NCBI RefSeq assembly: GCF_042680685.1
Contig: NZ_JBHUEA010000019.1
Coordinates: forward strand, 14,729 to 78,728
Length of the DNA stretch: 64,000 bases
Direction: 5' to 3'
Source of the DNA: Amnibacterium endophyticum
GTDB lineage: Bacteria > Actinomycetota > Actinomycetes > Actinomycetales > Microbacteriaceae
Every line of letters begins with the position of its first letter. The stretch's first letter is position 1. The notes below the pieces were generated by a model, which was not told the DNA's origin, made no database searches, and saw nothing but the letters and a program-made list of their open reading frames with translations. This document shows, piece after piece, positions 25,443-34,582 of the stretch. A program made the position numbers and the translations under genes.

Positions 25443-26219
25443 TCAGACCCGGCGGTAGATGGTGAGGACCTGCTCGGGCTGGTCGGTGACCTGGAATGAC
25501 GCGAAGGTCATCGGGTGCACTGCTCCTTCGCGGTCGCGCACGCGCTTGACGCCGGAGCGGCTGGTGGCGATGTCGTAGCGGGGCCACCAGGCGTCGGCCT
25601 GGGGGCTCTGCGAGCGGAGCTCGTGCTCGAGGAGGCGGAAGCGCGGCGAGCCGGGGTGCCGCCCTGCGTTGGCGCGGAGTCGGGCGAGGACTCCTTGTGC
25701 GACATCGGTCCAGTCCGGCAGGACGTCGCGTGCGGTCGGGGATGTGAAGATCCACCTGGCCAGGTTGGGGCGGGCGAGGTCGGTGGCGCCCCGGAACAGC
25801 GCCGCGGCCTCCGCGTTCCAGGCCAGCAGGTCGTAGCTGCTGCCGGTGACGTAGGCCGGGTTCGGCGCGACGAGCGCCGGGACGGCGGCGACCTCGGGAG
25901 CGAGGTGCTCGACGTCCTCGAGCGGCGGACCGTCCTCCGCGGCGATCGCGAGCAGGTGCGCGCGTTCGGTGTCCTGCAGCCGCAGCGCGGCGGCGATCGA
26001 TATGAGCACCTGGCGGGACGGCTGCACGTCCCGCCCCTGCTCCAGGAACGTGTACCAGGTGGTGCTGATCCCGGCGAGGGTCGCGAGCTCTTCCCGTCGC
26101 AGCCCCGGCGTGCGCCGGCGTCCGGAACCCGGTAGCCCGACGTCCGACGGGCTGGTCCGCTCCCGTCGGGCGCGCAGGAACGCGCCGAGCTCGCGCCGAC
26201 GCTCGGAGGTCGCCACCAT
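25443..26219 (-). CDS. XRE-type regulator with MmyB-like ligand domain
   Basis: The 258-residue protein has the typical arrangement: ELGAFLRARRERTSPSDVGLP, then RRTPGLRREELATLAGISTTWYTFLEQGRD (in parts TPGLRREELATLAGIS and TWYTFLEQGRD), the HTH signature of this large actinobacterial family, followed by an MmyB-like PAS-type domain (YVTGSSYDLLAWNAEAAALF; FTSPTARDVLPDW). Members control adjacent oxidoreductases. It is divergent from the MDR gene at 26304, its probable target. Confidence 0.92.
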   Translation of the reverse strand: MVATSERRRELGAFLRARRERTSPSDVGLPGSGRRRTPGLRREELATLAGISTTWYTFLEQGRDVQPSRQVLISIAAALRLQDTERAHLLAIAAEDGPPLEDVEHLAPEVAAVPALVAPNPAYVTGSSYDLLAWNAEAAALFRGATDLARPNLARWIFTSPTARDVLPDWTDVAQGVLARLRANAGRHPGSPRFRLLEHELRSQSPQADAWWPRYDIATSRSGVKRVRDREGAVHPMTFASFQVTDQPEQVLTIYRRV

Positions 26220-26247
26220 CGGATCCAGGATCCTTCCTGCTGCACTC

Positions 26248-26278
26248 GATACCAGCATGAGCGGGATCTGGATACCAG
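26248..26278. promoter_or_regulatory. direct repeat GATACCAG between XRE and MDR genes
   Basis: GATACCAG occurs at 26248-26255 and 26271-26278, 23 bases apart (about two turns), in the 84-base gap between the divergent genes. Such repeats are typical binding sites for this kind of regulator; binding is inferred. Confidence 0.45.
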
Positions 26279-26303
26279 GCTGACTACTGCTGATGCTGGG
26301 GGG

Positions 26304-27380
26304 ATGAAGGCGTGGACCCTCGACTCGACCGACACGGCGCTGCGCCTGGAGGAGGTGCCGGACCCGGAGGTGCGCAGCGGTGCGGCGGTGCTGCGGATGC
26401 TCGCCGTGCAGGTGCCGGCCTACACGCGGGTGCTCACGATCGGCGGGCGTGGCGGGATCGCGACGCCGACCGTGCTGGGCATCGGGGGGATCGGTCGCGT
26501 CGTGCACGTCGCGGACGACGTGCACTCCGTGCGCCCCGGCGACATCGCGCTCTGCACCGGGTTCCTCCAGTCCGGGCGCATCGCAGAGCCGGAGGAGGTG
26601 CTGCTCGGCTGGACGGGCATCGGCGGGCGCGGCGCTCGCACCTCGACGACGGACTCGATGCGCCGGGTCTGGCGGACGGGCACGTTCGCGGAGCGGACGC
26701 TGATGCCCGCGTCCACGCTGGTCGCGCTGCCGGGTGCTGAGCGGTACCCGGACGTCGCGCGGCTCGCGTTCCTGCCCTGGCTGAGCGTCGCGGCCGGCGC
26801 CGTGGAGCGGAGCGACCTCACCGCCGGCGATCGCCTGGTCATCACGGGGGCCAGCGGCCAGCTCGGCGGAGCGGCGGTGCTGCTCGCTCTCGCCCGCGGC
26901 GTCGGCGCGATCGCCGCGGTCGGCCGCGACCAGAAGAGCCTCGAGCGCCTCGCGGCCCTCGACCCGCGGGTCCGTCCGGTGCGCTCCGTCGGCGACCGCA
27001 CCGCCGACGCCGCCGCGATCGTCGCGGCACTGGGCGGGGAGGCCGACGTCGCGGTCGACGCGCTCGGCCCGGCGCCGAGCGCGGACCTCACCATGGCCGC
27101 GTTCGACGCACTCCGGCTGGACGGCACCATGGTGCTCCTCGGCGGGGTGCGTCAGGTCCTGCCCATCCCGTACGACGAGCTGATGCACCGGCGCATCACG
27201 CTGCGGGGCTCGTGGATGGCGAGCAACGAGATCGCCTTCGCCGTCTGGCGACAGATCGCCGCAGGCGTGCTCGACCTCAGCGCCCTCGAGGTCGAGACGG
27301 CACGGCTCGACGACCCCGAAGCCGTGCTCGCCCGAGCGGAGAAGACTCACGGGCTCGGCTTCGTGGCCCTCCTCCCATGA
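26304..27380 (+). CDS. medium-chain dehydrogenase/reductase (quinone reductase-like)
   Basis: The 358-residue protein has a GroES-like N domain (TALRLEEVPDPEVRSG) without the catalytic zinc ligands, and a Rossmann domain with GASGQLGGAAVLLALARG, so it is a zinc-free NADPH-dependent reductase. DVAVDALGPAPS and MVLLGGV follow the usual order. Substrate unknown. Its divergent XRE regulator is a frequent partner of such enzymes. Confidence 0.85.
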   Translation: MKAWTLDSTDTALRLEEVPDPEVRSGAAVLRMLAVQVPAYTRVLTIGGRGGIATPTVLGIGGIGRVVHVADDVHSVRPGDIALCTGFLQSGRIAEPEEVLLGWTGIGGRGARTSTTDSMRRVWRTGTFAERTLMPASTLVALPGAERYPDVARLAFLPWLSVAAGAVERSDLTAGDRLVITGASGQLGGAAVLLALARGVGAIAAVGRDQKSLERLAALDPRVRPVRSVGDRTADAAAIVAALGGEADVAVDALGPAPSADLTMAAFDALRLDGTMVLLGGVRQVLPIPYDELMHRRITLRGSWMASNEIAFAVWRQIAAGVLDLSALEVETARLDDPEAVLARAEKTHGLGFVALLP

Positions 27381-27385
27381 TCGAC

Positions 27386-27406
27386 CGGCCGCGACCCGAG
27401 CGGCCG
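27386..27406 (+). terminator. stem-loop after the MDR gene
   Basis: CGGCCGC and GCGGCCG form a perfect 7-bp stem with a 7-base loop, six bases after the stop codon at 27380. No U-tract follows, as often in high-GC genomes, so termination is only likely. Confidence 0.45.
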
Positions 27407-27425
27407 TGTCCTACCGCCGGGCAGC

Positions 27426-27451
27426 GTCTCGCACCATCAGGGACCTGAGAC
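27426..27451 (+). repeat. 24-base element with 2-base insertion
   Basis: One unit begins GTCTCGC, has ACCAT in place of GAG, and continues CAGGGACCTGAGAC, so it is 26 bases long. Both ends are perfect matches to the family. It lies between the convergent MDR and ABC ATPase genes. Confidence 0.6.
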
Positions 27452-27529
27452 CTCACGGATGGGCTCTGCCCGAAACGCAGCGGGAGTCGGGAAGGAGTTA
27501 CTGCACGAGCGCGCTGCGAGCCTGGGGCG

Positions 27530-28141
27530 TCACGTGGGTTGGAGGTCGATCTGGTGGTCGGCGCGGCTGGCGAGTGCCCGGTCGTGGGTGGCGAGGAGGA
27601 CGGTGCCGCCCTGCTGTGCGACGCGGCTGATGAGGCCCGTGATGTGGTCGGCGGTGTCGTGGTCGAGTGCTGCGGTGGTCTCGTCAGCGATGAGGAGGCG
27701 GGGGCGGGTGGCGAGGGCGCGGGCGATGGCGACGCGTTGTTGCTGCCCGCCGGAGAGGGTCTCGACGAGGTGGTCGGCGGAGGCGGTGAGGTGGACGTCG
27801 TCGAGGGCGGCGGCGGCGCGGGCGCGGATCTTCGAGCGGGTGGAGCCGGGGTGCGCTTGCAGTGCGATCTCGATGTTCTCGGCGGCGGTGAGGAGCCCGA
27901 CGAGGCCGTAGGCCTGGAGGACGAGGCCGGTCTGCGCGGGCGGGTAGGGGTTGTGGACGGTGCCGGTGTCGGGGGTGTCGAGGCCGGCGACGAGGGCCAG
28001 GAGGGTCGATTTGCCGGAGCCGGAAGGGCCGGTGACGGCGGTGATACCGGGCGGGATGACGGCGGTGACGTGCTCGAGGATGGTGCGGCCGTCGCGGCGG
28101 TAGCCGACGCCGTCGATGCGGATCGTGGTGTCAGCGGTCAT
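27530..28141 (-). CDS. ABC transporter ATPase (first of two)
   Basis: The 203-residue ATPase has Walker A GPSGSGKST, signature LSGGQQQR, Walker B LLIADETT and the H-loop ATHDR. It belongs to the LolD/MacB class that pairs with FtsX-like permeases. The ATG overlaps the stop of the second ATPase gene by 11 bases, in one operon with the permease. Walker B ends in ETT rather than EPT. Confidence 0.92.
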   Translation of the reverse strand: MTADTTIRIDGVGYRRDGRTILEHVTAVIPPGITAVTGPSGSGKSTLLALVAGLDTPDTGTVHNPYPPAQTGLVLQAYGLVGLLTAAENIEIALQAHPGSTRSKIRARAAAALDDVHLTASADHLVETLSGGQQQRVAIARALATRPRLLIADETTAALDHDTADHITGLISRVAQQGGTVLLATHDRALASRADHQIDLQPT

Positions 28142-28832
28142 GGCGGGTGCCTTGGAGGTGGCCGTGGTCGAGGGTGATCGCGGTGGTGCAGGCGGCGGCG
28201 AGGTCGTGGTCGTGGGTGACGGCGACCACGGTGACGTGGCGCTCGGTGGCGATCTGCTGGAGCAGGGCGGTGGTGCGGTGCCGGTTCGCGGCGTCGAGCT
28301 GGCTGGTGGGCTCGTCGCAGAGGAGGACGGTGGGGCCGGTGGCGAGTCCCGCGGCGAGGGCGAGTCGTTGCCGCTCTCCGCCGGACAGGCGCGCGGCGGG
28401 GCTGCCGGCGACGAGGTCGAGGCCGAGGTCGTGGAGCAGCTCGTGCGGGTCGGGGAGGGCCGCCCTGCCGTGGCTGCGGGGTGCTCGGGCAGCGAAGTGG
28501 AGGTTCTCGAGGCAGGTGGCGTAGGGCAGCAGGGTGCGGAAGGGGTCCTGGGTGACGACGGCGAGCCGGGTGGCGCGGATCTGCAGCAGGCGGGTCTCGG
28601 TCTGGGTGGTGAGGTCGGTGTCGCCGAGGTGGATGGTGCCGCGGGTCGGCCGGTGCAGGCCGGCGATGAGGGTGAGCAGGGTCGATTTGCCGGAGCCGGA
28701 GGGACCGACGATCGCGGCGGTGGTGCCGGCGGGGACGTGCAGGTCGATGTCCGTGAGGGCGTCGACCGCCTGGCCCGGGTAGCGGTGGGACAGCCAGGCG
28801 ACGGTGATCGACTCCGCGGCGGCGCGGCTCAT
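28131..28832 (-). CDS. ABC transporter ATPase (second of two)
   Basis: The 233-residue ATPase has Walker A GPSGSGKST, signature LSGGERQR, Walker B VLLCDEPTSQLD and H-loop VTHDHD. It is also MacB-like. Its ATG overlaps the permease stop codon (ATGA). Two different ATPases beside one double-length permease suggest a heterodimeric ATPase pair working on a fused permease. Confidence 0.93.
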   Translation of the reverse strand: MSRAAAESITVAWLSHRYPGQAVDALTDIDLHVPAGTTAAIVGPSGSGKSTLLTLIAGLHRPTRGTIHLGDTDLTTQTETRLLQIRATRLAVVTQDPFRTLLPYATCLENLHFAARAPRSHGRAALPDPHELLHDLGLDLVAGSPAARLSGGERQRLALAAGLATGPTVLLCDEPTSQLDAANRHRTTALLQQIATERHVTVVAVTHDHDLAAACTTAITLDHGHLQGTRHDR

Positions 28833-31800
28833 CCTGCGTCCTCGCGGAGGCGGGACGGGCGGGCGGCGCGCAGGACCTGGGTGGCGGCGAGGAAGGCGGT
28901 CACGGTGACGAGGACGACGAACAGCGCGGTGAAGGCCAGCAGCGATGGCGGCGCGGGGAGGTAGTGCAGCGGGATCGGGGTGGGGGTGGCGAACTCGGGC
29001 AGGACGGGGAGCACGACCAGGGCGGCGGCGAGGCCGGCGGGCAGGCCGAGCACGACCGCGGCGCCCAGCAGCAGCAGCTGCTCGAGCACGGCGGCGCGGT
29101 GCAGGGCGGGGCGGGGGACCCGGATCACGGCGAGGGCGGCGGCTTCGTAGGAGCGGCGGCGGGCCGAGGCCGCGATCGCCACCGCGGTGGCGGCCATGGC
29201 CAGCAGCGCGCCGATGAACGCGGCGACCAGCAGCAGGAGCAGGGACAGCGCGGGGGCCTCCCGGGCCAGCCGGGCGACACGATCCGTTGCGGTCTCGACG
29301 TGCTGGACGGTGAGGCCGGCGGCTTCGAGACGCCGGACGGCATCGGCGGGTGCCGAGGGGGAGAGCCAGACCTGCCAGTCGGCGTCCTCGTCGAAGTCGG
29401 GCACCTGCTGGCGGATGCTGGTCAGATCGGCGACAGCGCCCTGGTCCAGGACGACGGGCAGCAGCGCCCGGGTGTCCACGATGCGGATCGCGGCGGCGGC
29501 GCCCGTGTCGTCCTCGATCCTGCGGTCCGCGGCGGCGATGCCGCTGACGACCGCTGCTGGTGCGGCGACGACCGGGAGGGGCACGGCGGTCGAGCGGTAG
29601 GCGATCGCGCTGGAGGCGCCGTCGTCGGCGCTGAAGCGGTCCTGGACACCTGCGGCGGTCACCCGCACGCGGTCGACCGCGCCACCGGTGGTGATCGCGG
29701 CCCGCCAGGCACGGGCCTGGGTGGTGCGGGCCGGCAACTGCCGCAGCGCGTCCGGGCTGCCCGCGGCGATTCCGGTGAGGGTGACGTCGCCGCTGAAGAC
29801 GCCGTCCTCGACGCCGGGGCGGGCCCAGGTGATGCCGGTGAATCCGCACCCGTCGGTGCAGGGCATCGTCGCGGTGTAGTCGTGCACGCCGAGGCGCAGC
29901 GGACCGCTCGTGACCTGCAGGGACCTGCCACTGCTGTCGGTCAGGTCGAAGGCGACCTGCGCGCCGCCGGCGCGCCCGAGCGCGTCCGTCGTGATCCGCG
30001 CCTGCAGCCGGGTACCGACGACCCGTAGGGCCGGCACGGTGCCCGCGCGCAGCAGCGAGGCGAGCCGGGCGGGACTCGGCAGGTCGCGCGCCGCCGTCGC
30101 CACCGATGCGAGCCGGTCGGCGTCGACCGCCAGCAGCGTGCCGCGCAGGCTCGCGCCGCCGTAGGGCAGCCAGGTCGCCGCCGCGGCGGCCCACCGGCCA
30201 TCGGGGTCGACCCGTCGGGTCACCGCGACGGGGTCGGCGGTCTGGTCGAAGGGCACCGAGACGACCGTCGCGGCGCCGAGCTCCGCCTCCGCCCGCGCGG
30301 CACGGTTCCCCGCCGCGACGTCCTCGCCCGCCACCCCGAAGCAGGCCAGTCCGACCGCCGCGGTCAGCAGCGCGATCAACCGGAGGCCCGCCGGACGACG
30401 GGCGACCTGTCGGGACGCCAGGAACAGCCCGATGCGTCGCGTCGCCCGCGTCGGCGCGACCAGGAGTCCGGCCGCCCGCGGGACGAGCCGGGCACCCAGT
30501 AGCGCCACCGCCAGCACCAGCAGCGCCGGTGCGACCAGCAGTCCGCCGGGCACGTCCGGCACCGACCGCAGCAGGACGAGCCCTGCGACCGCCACGACCG
30601 CGACGACCACCTCGAGCGCCAGCAGGCGGGCGCCCGCGGGAGCGGGGTCGCCGGTCCTTCGCCACTGCTCCAGCACCGGACGCAGCAGCACACGTCGCGC
30701 CGCCGCCGCCGCGGCGACCAGACCGCCCGCCGCCGCACCGATCGCCGCCACCACCGATCCGACCGGGACCGCGACCGGTGTGTCCGGAGCCAGTGCCAGC
30801 GCCGCGAAGAGCGCTGCGCCGCCGGATGCCAGAACGATGCCCGTGGGCAGCGCGACGCCGATCAGCAGCAGCGGCTCGGTCAACCCGAAGCGCCACAGCG
30901 CTGCGCGGGAGAAGCCGCGCAGCTTCGCCGCCGCGAGCTCCGCGCCGCGCGCCTCGACGGCGTCCGCCGTCACGACGAACAGCACCAGCCAGCCCAGCAG
31001 CACCAGCTGCCCCGTCACCGCCGCGGCGCCGATCTCCACACTGCGCCGCTGCGCGGCCGCCTGCCGCAGCACCGCCGACAGGTCCGTCCCGACCTGGAAC
31101 ACCTCGCCCGAGGTGAACCGCGTCCGCACCGCCGCCACCTGCGCCTCCACCCGCCGCACGTCGGCGAGGCGGATCCGGCTCGGATCCAGCGGGTAGTCCA
31201 CCGATGCCCGCACCAGCGCATCGGGTGGCACCGAGCGGAAGGTGCTCCTCGCCACGAAGACCGCGGGGATCCGGGCCGGCCCCTGGAGCGCCGGCGCGGA
31301 CTGGAAGTAGTCCCGGTCGAACCAGTACGTCGCTGACGCGTCGCGCGGCAGGTACACGCCCACCACCCGGACCATCCGCCCCGCACCCAGCGCCAGCTCG
31401 CTGCCGAGACGGACCCGGTACGGACCGGCTGCGCGCGCCGACAGCATCGCCTCGCCGCGCCCGGTCGCGCAGCGCCCCGCGGTGAGCCGGAGCTGCCCGC
31501 ACGCGCCGCTCCGCCATACCAGCGCCGAGTCCACCACCTCTCCGTCCGGCATCGTCATGAAGGCGTGCTGGAACATCTGCGTCACCGGTGCGCGGAATCC
31601 CACGAGGCCCGGCGGTGCCGCGGTCAGGGAGCGCTCCGCCTGCGAGGCCGAGAGCTCCTCTGTCGACCCCTGTGACGCCGACAACGTCAACCCCGACGAC
31701 GCCACCGGCGCCTGCACCAGCACATCCCGCAACGTCGACTCCGCTGCCGCCCGCCCGTACAACGGACCCAACGCCGCGGCCCCCACCGGCACCACCGCCG

Positions 31801-31855
31801 CCACGAACACCATCACCACGAGCGGCAGACGCCATCGCAGACCGCGCACCGCCAT
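28829..31855 (-). CDS. giant FtsX-like ABC permease (two fused repeats)
   Basis: From ATG 31855 the product is 1008 residues. It has an N-terminal helix (LPLVVMVFVAAVVPVG), a large exported domain (about 40-270), a block of helices (about 275-560) with a core like FtsX, a second exported domain (about 560-860; contains MPCTDGCGF with paired Cys) and a C-terminal three-helix FtsX block (LLLLLVAAFIGALLAMA; LAAALVVLPVLP; AFTALFVVLVTV). GTG 31960 and an off-frame ATG 31931 (MSDEQVRETT) lie upstream, so the start is uncertain. Exported substrate unknown. Confidence 0.85.
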   Translation of the reverse strand: MAVRGLRWRLPLVVMVFVAAVVPVGAAALGPLYGRAAAESTLRDVLVQAPVASSGLTLSASQGSTEELSASQAERSLTAAPPGLVGFRAPVTQMFQHAFMTMPDGEVVDSALVWRSGACGQLRLTAGRCATGRGEAMLSARAAGPYRVRLGSELALGAGRMVRVVGVYLPRDASATYWFDRDYFQSAPALQGPARIPAVFVARSTFRSVPPDALVRASVDYPLDPSRIRLADVRRVEAQVAAVRTRFTSGEVFQVGTDLSAVLRQAAAQRRSVEIGAAAVTGQLVLLGWLVLFVVTADAVEARGAELAAAKLRGFSRAALWRFGLTEPLLLIGVALPTGIVLASGGAALFAALALAPDTPVAVPVGSVVAAIGAAAGGLVAAAAAARRVLLRPVLEQWRRTGDPAPAGARLLALEVVVAVVAVAGLVLLRSVPDVPGGLLVAPALLVLAVALLGARLVPRAAGLLVAPTRATRRIGLFLASRQVARRPAGLRLIALLTAAVGLACFGVAGEDVAAGNRAARAEAELGAATVVSVPFDQTADPVAVTRRVDPDGRWAAAAATWLPYGGASLRGTLLAVDADRLASVATAARDLPSPARLASLLRAGTVPALRVVGTRLQARITTDALGRAGGAQVAFDLTDSSGRSLQVTSGPLRLGVHDYTATMPCTDGCGFTGITWARPGVEDGVFSGDVTLTGIAAGSPDALRQLPARTTQARAWRAAITTGGAVDRVRVTAAGVQDRFSADDGASSAIAYRSTAVPLPVVAAPAAVVSGIAAADRRIEDDTGAAAAIRIVDTRALLPVVLDQGAVADLTSIRQQVPDFDEDADWQVWLSPSAPADAVRRLEAAGLTVQHVETATDRVARLAREAPALSLLLLLVAAFIGALLAMAATAVAIAASARRRSYEAAALAVIRVPRPALHRAAVLEQLLLLGAAVVLGLPAGLAAALVVLPVLPEFATPTPIPLHYLPAPPSLLAFTALFVVLVTVTAFLAATQVLRAARPSRLREDAG

Positions 31856-32329
31856 CCCGAACGTCGGCTGGCGCGCCGCCCGTGTTCTTCCGGGTGACCG
31901 CGGTCGTCTCGCGGACCTGCTCGTCGGACATCTCGGCTCGAGACCGGTGGGACCGCTCACCGCTCTCCTCCCCGGGTTCGCTACGCCCGACTTCCGTGAC
32001 GCTACACAGCGATCGCTGCTGGCGAATCGGTCACGGATCGGTCGCCCGGACCGAGCGCCGGCGTTCGGCGGACCTGCCGAGCGGCCCGACTCGCTGCACC
32101 GACCTGCGGGCACGAGCTCGGTGCAGGCCGGACGGCGAGCGCCCAGCCCGCTCGGCGGGGCGGTGTCGCTCGACCTCCCGCCGAGTCGACGGACGCTTGA
32201 CCGATCCGCTGACGGATGCGGCCCGTGCGCTGCGCCTCATAGCGTCGCGCCGAGGCGCAGCGCACTGCGTGCGACCGGGTCGAGGGATCTTCGACACCGG
32301 TCCGACGACTCGACGACCAGGAGGTCCAC
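31856..32329. other. intergenic region before the oxidoreductase operon
   Basis: About 470 bases between the divergent permease operon and the reductase gene. A perfect 12-bp palindrome CAGCGATCGCTG lies at 32007-32018, next to a minus-strand TAGCGT hexamer (32005-32000) that may be a -10 box of the permease operon. No gene seen on either strand. Confidence 0.4.
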
Positions 32330-32938
32330 ATGAAGATCGGAATTCTCGGCACGGGCAAGGTGGCGCACGTGCTCGGCGGCGCATGGCAGCAGGCCGGGCA
32401 CGAGGTCCTGCTCGGAGGACGAACGCCGAGCGCGGCCGACTCGGGGCTGGAGGTCGGGCTCCTCAAGGACGTCCTCGCCTTCGGTGACGTGATCGTGAAC
32501 GCGATCACGGGCGCGGCCGCGCTCGAGGCGATCACGGCGCTCGACGTGTCGGCGATGGCCGGCAAGACGCTGCTCGACGTGACGAACGCGGTCAGTGCGA
32601 CGGGGGAGCTCGTCTACCCGAACTCGAGCCTCGCCGAGCACCTGCAGGCGGCGCTGCCCGACGTGCACGTCGTGAAGTCGCTGAACACCGCAGCGATCGA
32701 GGTGCAGGCGGATCCGTCGCTCGCCGGCCCCGGGACGCTGTTCGTCTCGGGCGACGACGCCGACGCGAAGCAGCAGGTGGTCGGACTCCTGCACGACCTG
32801 GGCTGGACGGACGACGGCATCCTCGACCTCGGCGGGGTGCAGACCGCGCGTGGACCGGAGCACTACATCGTGCTGTTCTTCCTCGCCATCGGCGTGCTGA
32901 AGAGTCCCTTCTTCAACCTGCGGATCAGCCAGAAGTAG
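32330..32938 (+). CDS. NADPH-dependent F420 reductase-like oxidoreductase
   Basis: The 202-residue protein begins MKIGILGTGKVAHVLGGAW, a Rossmann GxGxxA-type loop, then LLGGRTPS as in the NADP phosphate-binding loop, VKSLNTAAIEV, and LDLGGVQTARGPEHY, the pattern of the NADP oxidoreductase/F420 reductase family. Whether it uses F420 is unknown. GGAGG precedes the ATG at good spacing. First gene of a likely operon running to 35229. Confidence 0.9.
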   Translation: MKIGILGTGKVAHVLGGAWQQAGHEVLLGGRTPSAADSGLEVGLLKDVLAFGDVIVNAITGAAALEAITALDVSAMAGKTLLDVTNAVSATGELVYPNSSLAEHLQAALPDVHVVKSLNTAAIEVQADPSLAGPGTLFVSGDDADAKQQVVGLLHDLGWTDDGILDLGGVQTARGPEHYIVLFFLAIGVLKSPFFNLRISQK

Positions 32939-32960
32939 CGCACGCGGATCAGCCGGAGAC

Positions 32961-33617
32961 GTGGACGACATGGACGAGACGACCGACGCGCTGCCGCCCG
33001 CGTTCACGAGTGCGCTGGCGAACGAGCAGTTCATCCTGCAGTCCGTGTCGGGCGCGACGATCAGCGAGAGCGGGTCGCGGTCGGCGCTCTACCTGTCGTC
33101 GCTCTCCAGCGGGCTCGTCGCGATCGGGTTCGCGAGCGCCGCCCGGGGAGCGTTCGCGCCGCTCGCGTTCACGGTGCTGCCGACCGTGTTCCTGCTCGGA
33201 TGCTTCACCGCGGTCCGTCTCGTCGACACCAGCGTGGAGAACCTCGTCGCGCTCCGGCGGGCGCAGCGGATCCGGACGCACTGGGCCCGCCTGCACCCGA
33301 CGGGATCGTGGTTCTTCGAGGCCGACGCTCCGGGGACCGGGCAGCGCGGCTCCGTGTACGGGTTCTGGTCGCTGCTGTTCACGATGGCGAGCCTCATCGT
33401 CCTGGTCAACGGCGTGCTCGGCGGCGCCATCGCCGCCCTCGTCGTCGCGGTCGCCCTCCACGGTCCGGCCGCGGTGGCCGTGGGTATCGGGATCGTCGTC
33501 GGACTCGCCTCCGTGGCGAGCGGCCTCACCTACGAGCACCGCCGTATCGACCCCTTCATCCGCTCGTCCACCCGGCAGGACGGGCCCCCGCAGTCGTCGG
33601 GAGAGACGGAGCAGTGA
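32961..33617 (+). CDS. four-helix membrane protein (218 aa)
   Basis: The protein has an N-terminal soluble part (about 1-42), two helices near 45-85 (LSSLSSGLVAIGFASAA; FTVLPTVFLLGCFTAV), a cytoplasmic domain with TSVENLVALRRAQRIRTHWARL in parts, and two further helices (LLFTMASLIVLVNGVLGG; VAVGIGIVVGLASVASG). No family recognised. GTG 32961 or ATG 32970 may start it. It overlaps the next gene (TGATG). Confidence 0.65.
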   Translation: MDDMDETTDALPPAFTSALANEQFILQSVSGATISESGSRSALYLSSLSSGLVAIGFASAARGAFAPLAFTVLPTVFLLGCFTAVRLVDTSVENLVALRRAQRIRTHWARLHPTGSWFFEADAPGTGQRGSVYGFWSLLFTMASLIVLVNGVLGGAIAALVVAVALHGPAAVAVGIGIVVGLASVASGLTYEHRRIDPFIRSSTRQDGPPQSSGETEQ

Positions 33618-34582
33618 TGGCCGAACGCTGGATCGCGGCCTCCTTCGGAGGACCGGAGGCACTGCGCCTCGAGCCCTGCGCGGTACCGGAGCCGAGGAGC
33701 GGCGAGGTGCTGGTCGCCGTCGCTGCCGTCGGCATGAACCCCGCCGACTACAAGCACATCGCACCGGGCCAGGACCCGCGCCTGCTGCCGCTCGCACTCG
33801 GCTTCGAGGTCGCCGGCACCATCGCGGCGCTGGGGTCGGGTACGTCCATCGCGACCGGAAGCGGGGCCGTCGGCGACGAGGTGATCGCTGCGCAGATTTC
33901 GGGTGGGTACGCGACCCACGTGGTCGTGAGCGCCGCGGACGTCTTCGCCAAGCCCGAGCGCTTGAGCATGGCCGAGGCGGCGAACCTGATCGTGGCCGGG
34001 TCGACGGCCGCCGAGCTGGTCGACGTCACCGGCGTCGGACCGGGCGACACCGTGCTGATCCACGGCGCGTCCGGGGCCGTCGGGACCAGCGTCGCGCAGC
34101 AGGCGGCGCTGGTCGGCGCTCGGGTGATCGGCACCGCGAGCGAGCAGCACTTCGCCGCAGTCCGAGCGGCCGGCGCGCAGCCGGTCGCCTACGGCGACGG
34201 CCTCGAGTCCCGGGTCCGCCAGCTCGCTCCGGAGGGGATCACGGCGGCGATCGACACCGTCGGCACCGACGAGGCGATCGACGTCTCGATCGCCCTCGTC
34301 GCCGACCGCGCCCGGATCGCGACGACCGCCGCGTTCGCTCGAGCAGCACGAGCGGGGTTCACCGCCGTGGGCGCGCGCAATCCTCGCTCCGCGCCGTTCC
34401 GCGCCGGAGTCCGAGGCCGGGTGATCGGTCTCGCCGCCTCCGGGGACCTGCGCGTCCCGGTGAGCGAGATCTATCCGTTCTCGCGGGCACCGGAGGCGCT
34501 CGCGAGGCTGATGGGTCACCATCCGGGCGGCAAGCTCGCGCTCGCCGTCGAACCGCCAACGGAACCGGAGGAGCACGCGTGA
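33617..34582 (+). CDS. NADP-dependent quinone oxidoreductase (MDR)
   Basis: The 321-residue protein is a zinc-free MDR enzyme: AVGMNPADYKHIAPGQ (the NPxDxK motif), LGFEVAGTIAALG, DTVLIHGASGAVGTSVAQQAA and IDTVGTDEAID. Quinones are the usual electron acceptors of this group; the substrate here is unknown. It is coupled upstream (TGATG) and downstream (GTGA) and sits between two NAD(P)-binding proteins, suggesting a shared redox pathway. Confidence 0.9.
   Translation: MAERWIAASFGGPEALRLEPCAVPEPRSGEVLVAVAAVGMNPADYKHIAPGQDPRLLPLALGFEVAGTIAALGSGTSIATGSGAVGDEVIAAQISGGYATHVVVSAADVFAKPERLSMAEAANLIVAGSTAAELVDVTGVGPGDTVLIHGASGAVGTSVAQQAALVGARVIGTASEQHFAAVRAAGAQPVAYGDGLESRVRQLAPEGITAAIDTVGTDEAIDVSIALVADRARIATTAAFARAARAGFTAVGARNPRSAPFRAGVRGRVIGLAASGDLRVPVSEIYPFSRAPEALARLMGHHPGGKLALAVEPPTEPEEHA

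Noticed and set aside
28131..31931. 1266-codon minus-strand frame through the permease gene
   Set aside because: Only its last 234 codons (the ATPase) are protein-like; the rest is Gly/Arg-rich shadow of the permease frame.
31831..31931. MSDEQVRETT frame as the true N terminus of the permease through a frameshift
   Set aside because: The text is plausible for a cytoplasmic tail, but a frameshift would be needed and the ATG at 31855 gives a normal permease N terminus, so it is only mentioned as an option.
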